NCBI RefSeq assembly: GCF_027887165.1
Contig: NC_077232.1
Span: 83,523,541-83,587,540 of the forward strand
Direction: 5' to 3'
Source: Monodelphis domestica
Lineage: Eukaryota; Chordata; Mammalia; Didelphimorphia; Didelphidae
DNA: 64,000 nt
Position 1 is the stretch's first letter. Each line of letters begins with the position of its first letter. The notes beneath the pieces were generated by a model. That model searched no databases. It worked only from the letters and a program-made list of their open reading frames with translations, and was not told the DNA's origin. A program made the position numbers and the translations under genes. This document shows positions 51,736 through 63,064 of this stretch, in pieces.

Positions 51736-52056
51736 CAGTAGCTTGGGATAACTTGGTAAATATTCAATGTGTGCATTTTACACCTCAAGAATCAGCAAAC
51801 ATTAGAAACAAGGGCTTGATCTATGATTTTGTTGATTGTCTTTTTTAAGAAAGTGTTGGAAAAAAATTTAATAATACATATTCAACTTAAAAATATATAG
51901 CATGCATATTTTATTTTCTGGAGAACTGGTTGTTAAAAATTTACAAGTTTCAACTTTCTTACAACAAATCTTCAGATTAAGTGGAAAAAAATCCTTAGTT
52001 TATTTTTCTTCTTGGGAGAAGAAAAACAAACACTTTTTCTCTTTAAGAAAAGAGTA
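51736..52056. other. Unassigned stretch
   Basis: 'ccagtagcttgggataactt' may belong to an old mammalian repeat I cannot name. The rest is not recognised. Confidence 0.3.
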
Positions 52057-52253
52057 GGGAACAGCTAGGTGGCCCAGTGGATTGAGAGCCAGACCTGGAG
52101 ATGGGAGGACCTAGGTTCAATTCTGGCTTCAGACACTTCCTAGCTATGTGACCCTGGGTAAGTCACTTAACCCCAGCTACCTAGCCCTAACTGCTCTTCT
52201 ACCTTGGAACCAATACACAATATTGAGTCTAAGACAAAAAGTAAGGGAGAATG
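52057..52253 (+). repeat. tRNA-derived marsupial SINE with microsatellite tail
   Basis: 'gggaacagctaggtggccca', 'atgtgaccctgggtaagtca', 'ccctaactgctcttctacct' and 'acaaaaagtaagggagaatg'. Its A-rich 3' end passes directly into the GAAA tract. Confidence 0.93.
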
Positions 52254-52690
<437 letters not shown>

Positions 52691-52744
52691 GATATCTGTC
52701 AGTTACCAGTCAAATATGTTCCCTTTCTTTCTGAAATTATCATA

Positions 52745-52988
52745 TGTATCCTAAGATCATAGATTTAGAGATGAAAGAATCATCTATCCCAATCCCCTCT
52801 TTTAATGATAATAGGATCGTAGATTTATTGTTGGGAAGAAATCTGAAGAGCCATTTAGTCTACTTCTTTATTTAATGAAAGAGAAAAAAATGAGTTCAGA
52901 GACTTCCCCAAGATCACATAGTATCTGAAAAAAGATTGAATCCAGATCAACCAACTCCATAACCAATACTCTTTTCCATAATGTCACA
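52745..52988 (-). repeat. MIR SINE, antisense, with duplicated 3' unit
   Basis: 'atcatagatttagagatgaa' and 'atcgtagatttattgttggg' are two copies of the 3' unit. Then 'gacttccccaagatcacata' and 'gattgaatccagatcaacca'. Confidence 0.7.
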
Positions 52989-53690
52989 CATATCGTTTAC
53001 TGATGGGGGCAGGCTACAAAAAGCAAAAAACAAATTGAATCCAGGTTATGCTGTTTTTCATCAAGGATATCATTCTTTTTCCTGGCCTTATTTCCTCTTC
53101 TACACCCTTGGTAGAAGTATAATTTTATGGGCAGACAAATATGCAATTTTGAATCTCATTAGACTGAATGAGGTGTATATATGCATGTACATATTCTTTC
53201 AACACTCAAGAACTCCTCCACTTACATTACTCACAAGTTAACAACCACTTTTCCTTATTTCTTAAAAAAATAAAAATATAAAAACATTGCAAACAAATAA
53301 ACACTTATCTAGCAGCTGATTGTATATGGCTTGCATTAGCAAAACCATACTAAAAAGCTACTGAACTGTTCATTAATTTTTCCTTGGTATAACTACTCAA
53401 TTCACCCGTGTTAGCCAATGAAAGCTGTGACTGTTCCAGAGGAGCTCAAGAACACTCAGTATTCAGGAACTTCTCAACAGTAATTTTCATGGGCCAATGT
53501 CTCTGGTGCTTCTATTGTATTATGGCAAGGGGATGGAGAAATGCAGGAATAAGATGAGAGAGAAATTACTTTCTTAATATTTCTAGGCAAGTCCAGAGCC
53601 ATGACCATCAGAGGGGCAGGATGGAGGGCAAAGCATTTCCTCTGAAACTCCTAACATTTCTTTGGGGGTAAAATCTACTAGAAATGATCA
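52989..53690. other. Unassigned stretch
   Basis: An 86-codon frame (52,981-53,241) has no domain. 53,280-53,620 is unique-looking with 'tcacccgtgttagccaatga'. No repeat recognised. Confidence 0.3.
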
Positions 53691-53699
53691 GGCAGTCCA

Positions 53700-54112
53700 A
53701 AAAAACCCAAAACAACCCATTTATAGTGTTTACTATTTGCAAGCAACAGTGATAGGAAATGGAGATACACATAAAGAGAAAAATACAGTCTGGAGTCCTT
53801 AAGTACTTACATTCCAATAGGTATCACTAACATGCTAATAACTACAAATGAGCTATAGAGAGGGAAAATGAAAGGTCATCTCAGAGAAGGCATTGAAAGT
53901 GAGAGAAATTGGATGGTGGAGATATTTTCAGAAGGAGCGAGCAAGTTCCAGGCAGGGGAGGGCAGTCAGTGAAAAGGTACAGAATCAGACAATGGGAAGG
54001 TTCAGGACAAAGAACAACATACACTCTGATATCACTGGCTGATAGAGCTTATAGAAGAGAGTTAAAGTAAGAAGACTAGAAATGTAGGAAGGGGTCATGG
54101 CATGAAGAATTT
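53700..54112 (+). repeat. L2 LINE 3' region
   Basis: 'catttatagtgtttactatt', 'ggaaatggagatacacataa', 'gcaagttccaggcaggggag' and 'aggaaggggtcatggcatga' follow the L2 order. Confidence 0.6.
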
Positions 54113-54117
54113 TGTTT

Positions 54118-54352
54118 CACAAAGAAAGAAGTCAGTAAGACCCAAGTTCAAATCCATCCTCGAACTTTTTCTAGCTGTATGACTTTGGACAAGTCATTAA
54201 AATTATTTGCCTCAGTTTCCTCATTTGTAAAATGGGGATAAAAGGAACTTCTCCTGGGGTCGTTGTGAAGATGAAATTAAACAATACTTATAAAGTGCTT
54301 ATCATGGTACCTGGAACATAGTAGGCATTTAATAAATGCTTGCTTCCTTCCT
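54118..54352 (+). repeat. MIR SINE, full length
   Basis: 'acccaagttcaaatccatcc', 'cctcagtttcctcatttgta', 'ggtcgttgtgaagatgaaat', 'acatagtaggcatttaataa'. Well preserved throughout. Confidence 0.9.
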
Positions 54353-54394
54353 TTATTCCTCATTTGTATTATGGGGATAGCAGTGTAAGGTTCC

Positions 54395-54520
54395 TACACA
54401 CACACACACACACACATATATATAACTATATACACATATGTACATAATATACATACATGTATATAAATGTATGTGCATTCTCTGTGCATTTATGTTCATC
54501 TATATGCATGCATATATGTG
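54395..54520. repeat. (CA)n and TATG/ATGC-rich tract
   Basis: About 11 CA units, then imperfect TATA, CATA and TGCA repeats. Confidence 0.9.
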
Positions 54521-54744
54521 GGGTCAATGTTCAGGGAGGACTAGATTCCCTACTTGAAGGATGGCTGAGCCCTTTTCCAGGGAAAGGAATAAATCAGAGC
54601 CTCTTTCCCCATGGTTCATAGGTATGCAATAACATGAGAAATAAGATACTTCCTCCTAGGCATCTTGGAAATCTGATTTCAGTCCCCTTTCCTGACCTGG
54701 GACCCTCCTCTGACTCTACCAAACTTCCCTATGGACTGAGCAAA
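54521..54744. other. Unassigned spacer
   Basis: No repeat recognised. Confidence 0.3.
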
Positions 54745-55015
54745 GGGTGCCTACAACAATTCTGGGAGGTAGGTAGCATTATTACCCTCATTTTGCAGTT
54801 GAAGAAACTAAGGCAAACAAGGTTAAGAAAGCTAAGGTAGGATCTCACAGCTAGTAAATTTCTGAGGTCAAATTCACACTTCCAGATTCCAGGCCTACCA
54901 TTTGATCCACTGGACCACCGGGATGCCTCTATGTTATACAAGTAACAAGGGGAAGAACTCACATTTGAAGCCAGGACCCCTGACTCCAAATCCAGGGCTC
55001 TTTGAGCTAACTAAT
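54745..55015 (-). repeat. MIR SINE, antisense, plus a second 5' piece
   Basis: 'caacaattctgggaggtagg', 'gaagaaactaaggcaaacaa', 'ccactggaccaccgggatgc', then 'gactccaaatccagggctct' of a second copy. Confidence 0.8.
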
Positions 55016-55158
55016 AACTTGGTGTGGAGGTATGAACACAAAGCTAGGAGGTAAGAGAGAGGGACTCTAACTCCATAAAGTCCCTTTACAACCTGAAGCC
55101 AGTACCTTCTCCTTTTTAGTCTTTTGTTTCTTCCTCTGAGGAAATGAAGGAGTTAATA
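55016..55158. other. Unassigned spacer
   Basis: No repeat recognised. Confidence 0.3.
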
Positions 55159-55159
55159 T

Positions 55160-55512
55160 CAATTAAGAAATAACTAAACAAGCAAATTACAAAACATAAA
55201 TATAATGAAACACTGCTGTAATATGAATATTTCCAAGCATGAGTAGATACATAAACTGACATAAGTGAAGTCAGCAGAATCAGGAAAGCAACATATATAA
55301 TAACTATAATAATATAAATAAAAAGGAAAAAAAAGAGAAAGTGGATGATCGATATTTATAATAACCAGGCTTGGTCCAGAGGAAGAATTTATAAATTTAG
55401 AACATACTTCACTCCTTTTATTTCATAGATGAAGAACTATGAGTGTGGAGTATTGCATATCCTGACAAACCCTGCTGATATACTACTAGTTTATCTAGAC
55501 TTTCTTTTTTTG
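55160..55512 (+). repeat. L1 3' UTR fragment (first copy)
   Basis: 'gtgaagtcagcagaatcagg', 'ataaccaggcttggtccaga' and 'gatgaagaactatgagtgtg', then 'ttgcatatcctgac'. The second copy at 56,045 shares the last blocks. Confidence 0.7.
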
Positions 55513-55650
55513 TTTTTTTATTCTTCCTCCCTTTCTTCCTCCCTTCATTGCTTCCTTCTTTGCTTCCTTCCTTCCTTCCTTCCTTCCTTCCTTCCTTCCT
55601 TCCTTCCTTCCTTCCTTCCTTCCTTCCTTCCTTCCTTCCTTTCTTTTTCC
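55513..55650. repeat. (TTCC)n microsatellite
   Basis: Imperfect TTCC/CCTC start, then about 22 pure TTCC units (55,562-55,640). Confidence 0.95.
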
Positions 55651-55674
55651 TGACTCCAAGTCCAGCACTCTATT

Positions 55675-55990
55675 ATCAACCTACTCTTTCCTGTCTCCAT
55701 GGATGAGCTCCCTCTCTCCTGCTTCAAATCCTCATGTCTGGAAAGGCTTTTGAAGCCCAGTTTAGGGGCCACCACTCCATTGAATCCTCCACTTGAAGGT
55801 GATCTCCCCCTCTCCAAATATCACCCAGAATGTTGCCTGATTCTTCCCTGAGAAGTTATTTTCCATTTCTTAGCAAGTTGCATATATTATATTGTAAGGT
55901 CCTTGAAGTCAGAACCTGTTTTCCCATTGCCCAACATATGGCTTATTACATAGTAGACACTTAATATATAATTTTATTATAATAAATAAA
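55675..55990 (+). repeat. L2 LINE 3' end
   Basis: 'tgtaaggtccttgaagtcag' and 'cttattacatagtagacact' with 'taatatataattttatt' form the L2 tail. The upstream part is weaker. Confidence 0.6.
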
Positions 55991-56044
55991 AATAAATAAA
56001 TTTATACTAAAATAAAATAAATTTAAAATATATAATTTTATTTT
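55991..56044. repeat. A/T-rich AAATAAAT tract
   Basis: Short AAAT/AAAAT units following the L2 tail. Confidence 0.8.
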
Positions 56045-56260
56045 ACCTTACTCCTTTCTTTGCAGAGATGGAAGGCCATGGATGTGAAATATCACATACA
56101 CTTTCAGACTTGATTGATTTCTTAATTTGACTGAACTATTCTTTTTTTCTCTATTTTAAAATTATTTACTAGAGTGAATAAATTCACTGGGTAAACTGGG
56201 AGACATTTCTATTTGGAAATGAATATAATGAAAAAAAGATGTAAATAAAATATTTTGCTT
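56045..56260 (+). repeat. L1 3' UTR fragment (second copy)
   Basis: 'ctcctttctttgcagagatg', 'catacactttcagacttgat' and 'catttctatttggaaatgaa', ending 'gatgtaaataaaatattttg'. Same family and strand as 55,160-55,512. Confidence 0.72.
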
Positions 56261-56299
56261 TGATATGAATTGGCTATTCTTTAAGTAGACACTTGTATT

Positions 56300-56575
56300 G
56301 TGAAGTAGTAGAAAGAGACCAAGTCCAGAAGTCCTGCATTCTGGTCCTGATTCTGCCACTAGCCCAATATTGGTGTGACTTTGGATGAGTTACTTAACCT
56401 CTGCTTGCTTCAGTTTTCTCATTTGTTAAATGGAGATAATAATAGTACTCATCTTCCAAGGTTGTTATGAGGATCAAACAGGATAATGATTGTAAAGTGC
56501 TTTGTATAATACCAGGCACATACTGAGCAATTTACAAATGTTAGCTATTATTGTCATTATTTTATTATTATTAGG
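56300..56575 (+). repeat. MIR SINE, full length
   Basis: 'ctggtcctgattctgccact', 'ggtgtgactttggatgagtt', 'ggttgttatgaggatcaaac', 'atgttagctattattgtcat'. Intact to its 3' TTA repeat. Confidence 0.92.
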
Positions 56576-56815
56576 GACCACTAGATGGCTTTGTGGACAG
56601 AGTTCCAGGCCTAGACTCAGGAAGACCTCATTTTAAATATGGCCTCAGACACTTCCCAGTTGTCTGACCCTGAGTATCTGTCTGTCTTACTCCACTGAAA
56701 AAGGAAAAGGCAAATCACTCCAGAATCTTTACCAAGAAAACCCTATGAATAGAATTGGTGTGCTATGGTCCACAGGGTTGTAAAGAGTAGGACATGACTA
56801 ATTGACTGAACATTG
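56576..56815 (+). repeat. MAR1-type SINE with clear BovB-like tail
   Basis: 'ccactagatggctttgtgga', 'tggcctcagacacttcccag', then 'gtgctatggtccacagggtt' and 'gtaaagagtaggacatgact'. The tail is the clearest RTE/BovB-type ending in the window. Inserted in the TTA-rich end of the MIR. Confidence 0.9.
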
Positions 56816-56842
56816 TTATTATTACTATTATTATTATTATTT
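56816..56842. repeat. (ATT)n microsatellite
   Basis: Remainder of the TTA repeat from the split MIR end. Confidence 0.85.
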
Positions 56843-56919
56843 GGCTAAGTTGGGAATATTCTATCTGGCTCCTCTGTTCAGTGGAGGATAGCTTGTCCCA
56901 AAGTCAACATTTCCATGCT

Positions 56920-57050
56920 CTTAGCACTTATCAGATACTTTCTACATGAAGTGCTGTGATAAATGCTGAAAGACATAATTTATCAGTGAAAAGATGTCTA
57001 CCCTTAGGGAGCTTAGAATCTAGCAGAAAACACAAGACAAGGTATGTAAC
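56920..57050 (+). repeat. L2 LINE fragment
   Basis: 'ttatcagatactttctacat', 'gtgctgtgataaatgctgaa' and 'cttagggagcttagaatcta'. Confidence 0.65.
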
Positions 57051-57880
57051 CAAGACTATAAGGCTTTTTTTTCTCCCATCCTACCCCATTGTAGCACTGG
57101 AAGCACCACTCTGCCAAACTTAGGTAATTCTGCTAAATTGCCCCAGAAAGAAATGTTGGAGATCCCAATACTATGGAGAACTTTCCAGAACCTCTAAGCC
57201 TATGGGGAACATTGCTCAAAGTGGGGACTATACTCTTTGGAAAGATGAGAAAGAAATCATCAGACTGCGAAGTCACTCTTAGCCAATTTAGGATTGGGAA
57301 AGGAAACCCATTTGTGAAATGTGTTAGGAACTGTGTCCCTAGGAGACCTGCAATGCTATATTTTGAACTGTGATGCAGGCTGCCAGAGATTCTGGAGATG
57401 AAGAGCTGTCTGGCCCCCAGAAAAAGAAATTATTGCCATTTTCTGCTACCTTAAGAGAACTTCAAGAGATTTGGGTTGCAGAACTAACAACGCAGAAATG
57501 TGAAAATGGCAGCAATAGAGGAGTGATTGGAACAACTGCTCTGCAACATGGGAGAAAAGAAGGAGAATGCCTACAAGGAAAAGCTCCTTGTGAACATTCC
57601 CTGTTGGATCCCTACCTTCCAATATTATAAATAATTGGGAACTTACAGTTCTTTTGGAGTGGGGTGGGGTGTCTCTAAATGTTATATACAGTTACTCTCT
57701 ATTAGTTATAATATGAACACTGTCTGGGTTTTCTTACTTATAAATAAACTAGTTTAGGCTTTGAACATGCTAACAATAATTAGGGCATGAAGAGCAGCAG
57801 ATACTAAAATATCTAGATTTGAGGTTTGCTGGAAATGAATCAGAATAGTCTAAAATTCCCCAGAATGGACTTAGACTTTT
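57051..57880. other. Unassigned 830-bp stretch with two abutting frames
   Basis: Frames at 57,173-57,373 (66 codons) and 57,370-57,630 (86 codons) abut, the second starting at the stop of the first. The second is rich in charged and polar residues (GDEELSGPQKKK near its start). No domain is recognised and no repeat can be named. A chance pair or a decayed unknown element are both possible. Confidence 0.4.
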
Positions 57881-57959
57881 TTTTTTAATTAGAGGACCTC
57901 TGATTCAAAGGTTACTTGGCCTAGATACTTTTTCTCATCTCATAAAAGAACTTGTTTTT

Positions 57960-58985
57960 AAAATATTGATAGAAAATCATATAAGATAAAAATAAATATT
58001 TATTGTGTAAAACTTAAAATCTATTTTAGTAAAAATAAGAAGGGCAAATAGGTAACTGGGTGGGGTGGGGGAATCTTTATAACAACTTTCTCTAATAAAG
58101 ATGTCCATTCCAATATATTTAAGGAATGGATTCAAATGTCTAAGACAAAGAGCCATTACCCAATCAATAAATGAGCAAAGTATGTTATCAATAATCACAC
58201 GGAAAAAAATGTCCTAAATTACTAATAATTGAAGATAAGCAAATTAAAGGAATTTTGGCAAAGATGAGACTGGCAAACATGATAAAAGATAAAAATAACA
58301 AGTGTTAAAATACGTAAAAATAGATACTCTGGTATACTATTTGTTCATTGGTTCAGTCATACTGGGAAACAATTTAGAACAATGACCAGAAAGTTACCAA
58401 AATGAGAATAATCCTTTGATATATAATATTACTAGACTTATACCTCAAAGAAATCAAAGAAAGAGGAAAAAAGATGCATAGGTACAAAAATATTTCTTTT
58501 AGCTAACTTTGTGATGACCCCAAATACAAAACTAAGATGGCATTCTATTGGAAAAAGACTAAACAATTGTGCTGTATTAATAAATGGGATGGATATTTCT
58601 ATGTCATAAGAAGTGTTGAAATGAAGAATTCAAAGGAAGGTGGAAAGATCTTTGCAAAGTAATGCAGAATTAAGTGAGAAGAACTAGGAGGAAAATTTAT
58701 ATACAATAACATTGTAGAACAAAACTTCTTTGAATAACTTTGGAATTAATTAGTGCAATGTTAAACCAAGTCCAGAAAAATAAAGATGAAACACGCCACT
58801 CTCCTTTTAATAGAGAGGTGATGGGCTTGAAACATAGAAAGAGATATGCACTTCTGAACATAGTTGATGGAATAATTTGTTTTGCTGGGCTATGCATTAA
58901 AGAGTATTTGCTTAATGAGAATGGGAATGTAGAGTGGGAAGGACAAATTAATTAAAAAAACACTTACTTGAAAAATAAAGCATTT
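57960..58985 (+). mobile_element. L1 LINE 3' end
   Basis: 'aaggaattttggcaaagatg', 'ctggtatactatttgttcat', 'caaagtaatgcagaattaag', 'gagaggtgatgggcttgaaa' and 'gggctatgcattaaagagta' follow sense L1 order from ORF2's end into the 3' UTR. Highly diverged with no usable frame. Confidence 0.78.
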
Positions 58986-59148
58986 TAAAAGTTTACAAAT
59001 ATAACATGCAATATTAAATTAACCAAAGACTTAACCCACTTTTAATCCTTAGTTTTTTAATATCTATGTTGTTCAGAGATAAATGAAGAAAGCTTTCAAA
59101 TTTATGCCTTTGCTCTTTACTAAGTAATATTTACTTAAGTACCTGTCA
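58986..59148. other. Unassigned spacer
   Basis: AT-rich. The end ('gtacctgtca') may be the start of the L2 continuing at 59,375. Confidence 0.3.
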
Positions 59149-59149
59149 G

Positions 59150-59360
59150 AGGGGCAGCTAGGTGGTATAGTGAATAGAGAATTGGATCTTTAATCAGGAA
59201 GACATCTTCCTGAGTTCAAACCTAGCTCCAGACACTTACTAGCTGTGCAACCATGTTTGCCTCAGTTTCCTCATATGTAAAAGAATCTTTGTACCAAGAA
59301 AACCCCAAATGGAGTTACAAAGAATTGGACAGGACTGAAATGATTAAACAATAACAACCT
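59150..59360 (+). repeat. MAR1-type SINE, internally shortened
   Basis: 'gaggggcagctaggtggtat', 'ttactagctgtgcaaccatg', 'accaagaaaaccccaaatgg' and 'ttggacaggactgaaatgat'. Lacks the segment around 'ggcaagtcacttaa' and part of the tail start. Confidence 0.9.
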
Positions 59361-59374
59361 ATCATAATCGGCCC

Positions 59375-59495
59375 CTAATAGATTTATAAACTTCTTGAAG
59401 TCAATGGCTATGTCCTTTTACTTTTTTATATCTCCATCAGTAATCACAGGGCCTGGTCCATAGCAGCTATTTATTATATAGTTATTAATGTTTAT
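59375..59495 (+). repeat. L2-type LINE tail
   Basis: 'cttgaagtcaatggctatgt' and 'cagggcctggtccatagcag'. Confidence 0.6.
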
Positions 59496-59798
59496 TTAAA
59501 AACGGAGGCAAAAGCTAATTGACTGCCTTTCAGGATGATGGGGACAGCAAACCTTTGCTTTGAATGAAAGACTAGAATTACTCTCATGGAATGGAAATCT
59601 GGAGGTCTCTTTCACTTCTTGAATGGTATGATGTGGTGCTTTATATTAATTTTTTCTTGGTACTCTTATCTCATTCAATTTTGGAATCCTTCCTGCCCAT
59701 TGTCTAGCTTCAGTGTTTGTCTAAGATGAGCTAACTAAGAGGTCTCCCCCTCCAACACATATCTTCTTGATATATACCTTACTCAATACTATTATTTA
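59496..59798. other. Unassigned stretch
   Basis: No repeat recognised. Confidence 0.3.
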
Positions 59799-59799
59799 T

Positions 59800-60001
59800 T
59801 TATTTTTTAAATCTTACCTTCTGTCTTGGAATCAATACTGTGTATTGGTTCCAAGGTGGAAGAGTGGTAAAGGCTAGGCAATGGGGGTCAAGTGACTTGC
59901 CCGGGGTCACATAGCTGGGAAGTGTCTGAGGCCAGATTTGAACCCAGGACCTCCCATCTCTAGGACTGGCTCTCAATCCACTGAGCTACCCAGCTGCCCC
60001 C
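59800..60001 (-). repeat. tRNA-derived marsupial SINE, antisense, little diverged
   Basis: 'aatcttaccttctgtcttgg', 'actgtgtattggttccaagg', 'gacttgcccggggtcacata' and 'ctgagctacccagctgcccc'. One of the best preserved copies. Confidence 0.95.
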
Positions 60002-60714
60002 TTAATATATTTTTTAAAATAGTTGGACAATATTGTGTCTACAGTCACATCTCTCATGGAATTTTATGTGTCCTTAATATATGTGATAGGAACAATTTGT
60101 TAGAGGTTACATTTTATTCTACATCAATTAGAGAAATTCAAGTAATAGACACAACAGGATCTTGTGGTTCCTGCTCCTCTCATTCAGCTGCAAAAATGTG
60201 GTCTGAAAGTCATCTCTGTGTGTGAAAGCTTATTCTCTTCTCATGTTTTCATCAATCACATCTTACACTCAAAAATTGTATAGGGATGCAAAATTAGGCT
60301 GGGCAATGAATGCTACACAAATTATACAGATAGTAGAAATTGCAGGTATTTTTAACAAGAAAAGATCAGAGAGGTGATCAGAAAGTGATCAGAAGGACTA
60401 CCTGGAAGAAGGGAAGCATAATCTTGGTCTTGGAGGTTAGGGAAAATTCAGACAAAGGAGGTAAATTATCCCATGTGGATTTGAAGAGTAACTAAGGATT
60501 GGAGTGAGCATGATGGAGGTGAGTTCTTAATGATTTGATTTTACTCAGTTCATCTTTTTTTTCTTTGTAAATGCTAAGAAATGAACACTAGAGGTCTAAA
60601 TTCCCTTGGATAAAGTTAGAGACCAAATGCTCCAATACCTGGATTCTGCGGTGTGAGAGTTCTGGTCATTTCCCCTTAAGAAAGGCATCCCAGAAATGTG
60701 GAAGGCTTAAGACA
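60002..60714. other. Unassigned stretch with possible L2 debris
   Basis: 60,380-60,530 ('ctacctggaagaagggaagc') may be L2 3' region. The ORF 59,938-60,225 begins in the SINE and has no domain. Confidence 0.3.
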
Positions 60715-60910
60715 AGAATCTTTTATCTTTTTTTCATGCTATGGACCCCTTAAGCAGTCTGGTGAAACCTATGATTCTCTCATCAGAATAATATTTTCAA
60801 ATGCATAAAATAAAATGCAGAGGATTACAAAGGGAGACAATTATATTGAAATTTCAGTTTTGAAATTAATATTTTTAAGTTAATAAATTCCAGATTAAGT
60901 ATCTTTGGTC
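60715..60910 (+). mobile_element. hAT-type nonautonomous DNA transposon fossil
   Basis: 'catgctatggaccccttaag', 'cagtctggtgaaacctatga', 'atgcataaaataaaatgcag' and 'aggattacaaagggagacaa'. Same family and orientation as 4,518-4,700. Confidence 0.7.
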
Positions 60911-60984
60911 TAAGAATAGAGCATCCAAAATAATCCATAGAGTGGGGAGATGACATGTATTGACAATCTAGATAAGAGTCATAG

Positions 60985-61045
60985 GATAAGAATGTCAGTG
61001 CTGCAAGGGATCTTGGAACATAGAACATGAGATCTAGAAGACAAA
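60985..61045 (-). repeat. Minisatellite-type units
   Basis: 'aagaatgtcagtgctgcaag' then 'ggatcttggaacatagaaca': about two units of the 33-bp motif, directly before a reversed MIR. Confidence 0.6.
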
Positions 61046-61390
61046 TAGAAATAATAATGATAATTCATATTTATTTAACATTTAATAACTTGAAAATCAC
61101 TTTCTTTGCATGAATCCTGTGAAGTAGGCAGTGTAAGTATTATTAACTCCATTAGAGATGCAGGAATTTGAAGCTCTGAAGGATAGAATGTCAGAGGTAG
61201 TAGACAGGTCCCTAGAAATCAGATGACAGTTATTACAGACATTTCATTTTACAGATGAGAATTCGGAGACCTAAAGAGATCAAATGATTACCTGACAATC
61301 ACAGAGCATGTTAGTGACAGAATTAGGATTAGAACTCAGTCTTCCTGACTCCCAACCCTGAGTTCTTTCCTTTATACTGCTTGGCCTTAT
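61046..61390 (-). repeat. Two MIR SINEs, antisense
   Basis: First: 'ataatgataattcatattta', 'gcatgaatcctgtgaagtag' (61,046-61,190). Second: 'tttcattttacagatgagaa', 'aggattagaactcagtcttc' (61,190-61,390). Confidence 0.75.
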
Positions 61391-61794
61391 TGGTGCTCAG
61401 TGGTTTATGTAGCACAGGCAAAGCTGACACATTCCATCACTGGGAAGGGGAAATTTGCCTTCAAACTTCAAAACTCTACACTGGAGAAGAACAATTCCAG
61501 AGGGCAGGAGAAGGGTAGAAAACAGGCAAAACTACCTGGGATGGGATTTTGGAGAATAGATCAAAGTGATTTGGGGAGGAAATCTAGGCTCAAATGAAAC
61601 TTCTTGCAATCACTATCTATTGATCACCTCTCCTCCAGTGTCCAGACCCTTTGAACCATTCTGCACCCATGCCACCTCTTAAATGAATTCCTCAGGGCAC
61701 GGAGCTTTTCCCTCTGTTTGTCATTCAATGATTTATGACCGTGGCATGGAAGTCATTTAGGGAACAGTGGACAAGAAGGGAAAGGGAATTATAT
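61391..61794. other. Unassigned stretch
   Basis: A 65-codon frame (61,400-61,597) has no domain. No repeat recognised. Confidence 0.3.
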
Positions 61795-61985
61795 GGATAG
61801 ATTTAGAGCTGGAAGGCACTTTAAAGGTCAGTAAGTCCACTCCTTCTTCTTCAGTGTTAGGTGGCAAAACTAAGGCACAGAGAAATTAAGTGAATTACCA
61901 AAGGTCACAAAGCTATTAATTATCTGAGGCAGTATTTGAATCCTTTTGATATTAGGTCTCCTGACTCTGTCCCCTACTTTATGCT
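61795..61985 (-). repeat. MIR SINE, antisense
   Basis: 'agagctggaaggcactttaa', 'gtggcaaaactaaggcacag' and 'aaaggtcacaaagctattaa'. Confidence 0.75.
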
Positions 61986-62182
61986 ATCCAAAGCAACCTG
62001 GAGCCTGATAAAACCAAGTTTCATTTCAGTTCTTGTCTTGACTCTGACATTAATACAGACCTTGAACAAGTTGTTTCCCTTCTCTTGGCCTCAGTCTTCA
62101 CCAGCATTGATATCTGCATTAATGGTCTGTCTTCTAAGATTCCTTCGAGCACTGATATCCTATGTTTAGTTCCCTTTTAGTT
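61986..62182 (+). repeat. MIR SINE, diverged
   Basis: 'gaacaagttgtttcccttct', 'ttggcctcagtcttcaccag', 'taatggtctgtcttctaaga' with 'ttccttcgagc'. Confidence 0.55.
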
Positions 62183-62450
62183 CTGACAATTTAATTCCTA
62201 CCATGATTAGATTTTATTATGAATGTCAATATCTTGGGTGCTCTATGGTTCTTTCCCCATAAAGGTCAGTATTTGGTCTTGGTTCTGCTTTCACAGCCCA
62301 AAGAGAAGTCTCTTGGAATTGGAAGAGGAAAATAAATGTCTTTTTATTATATCTCCTTTTTCTTCTTTTCATACCCATCTGTGAAACCCACCATTCCAGA
62401 TAACCAGATCAGTGTCCTGGATGACCTGAAAATTATTTCCTTTACTCCAT
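62183..62450. other. Unassigned stretch
   Basis: No repeat recognised. Confidence 0.3.
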
Positions 62451-62454
62451 CCCT

Positions 62455-62960
62455 AGAGGAGTTCCCTAGATTAAGCCCTATCACTTTTCACAATGACTTT
62501 TGTAATGGCCTCTAGTCTGTCCCTTTACAAATCATCTTGAACATCAACAGATTCATTTTCCTCTGTAACCTGATTGTATAGCTCATTGCTAAATTAGTAG
62601 ATCACCAAGCATTTCAGTGATCAAAATGTGCCAGGAGTCAGGGTGAGTACTGGTGATACAAAAAAAGAAAGAAATATAAATATCAGAAACAGTTCCTGCC
62701 TCAAAGAGTTAATATTTTAATAGGGAGAGAACACGCAAATAAAATGTTTCTACAAAATATATAATTGAAGTTAATTCCCAGGAAGAAAAAAGCAGGGGCA
62801 CAGCTAAAAAGTGCTTTCTGCAGAATGCGTAATTAGAATGAAGTCTTCAAGGAAACAAGAGAAATTGAGGGGTGGCAGTGAAGAGGAAGAATCTTAAAGG
62901 CAGGAGGGACATTTAGTGCCCTCCTAAAGATGGGAATGTAGGCTGTTCTATATTTGGGGA
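62455..62960 (+). repeat. L2 LINE fragments
   Basis: 'acttttgtaatggcctctag' and 'cagattcattttcctctgta' (62,500-62,565), then 'aatgtgccaggagtcagggt', 'cctgcctcaaagagttaata' and 'aaacaagagaaattgagggg'. Confidence 0.6.
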
Positions 62961-63064
62961 AATAGGAGTACAGGGGTCTTCTTTGGCTCTTCACTGCTCA
63001 TTTCTACTTCTGTCCAGAATATTCTTTAACTACTTGTCCTTCCATACCTTCCTTCCTCATCCTT

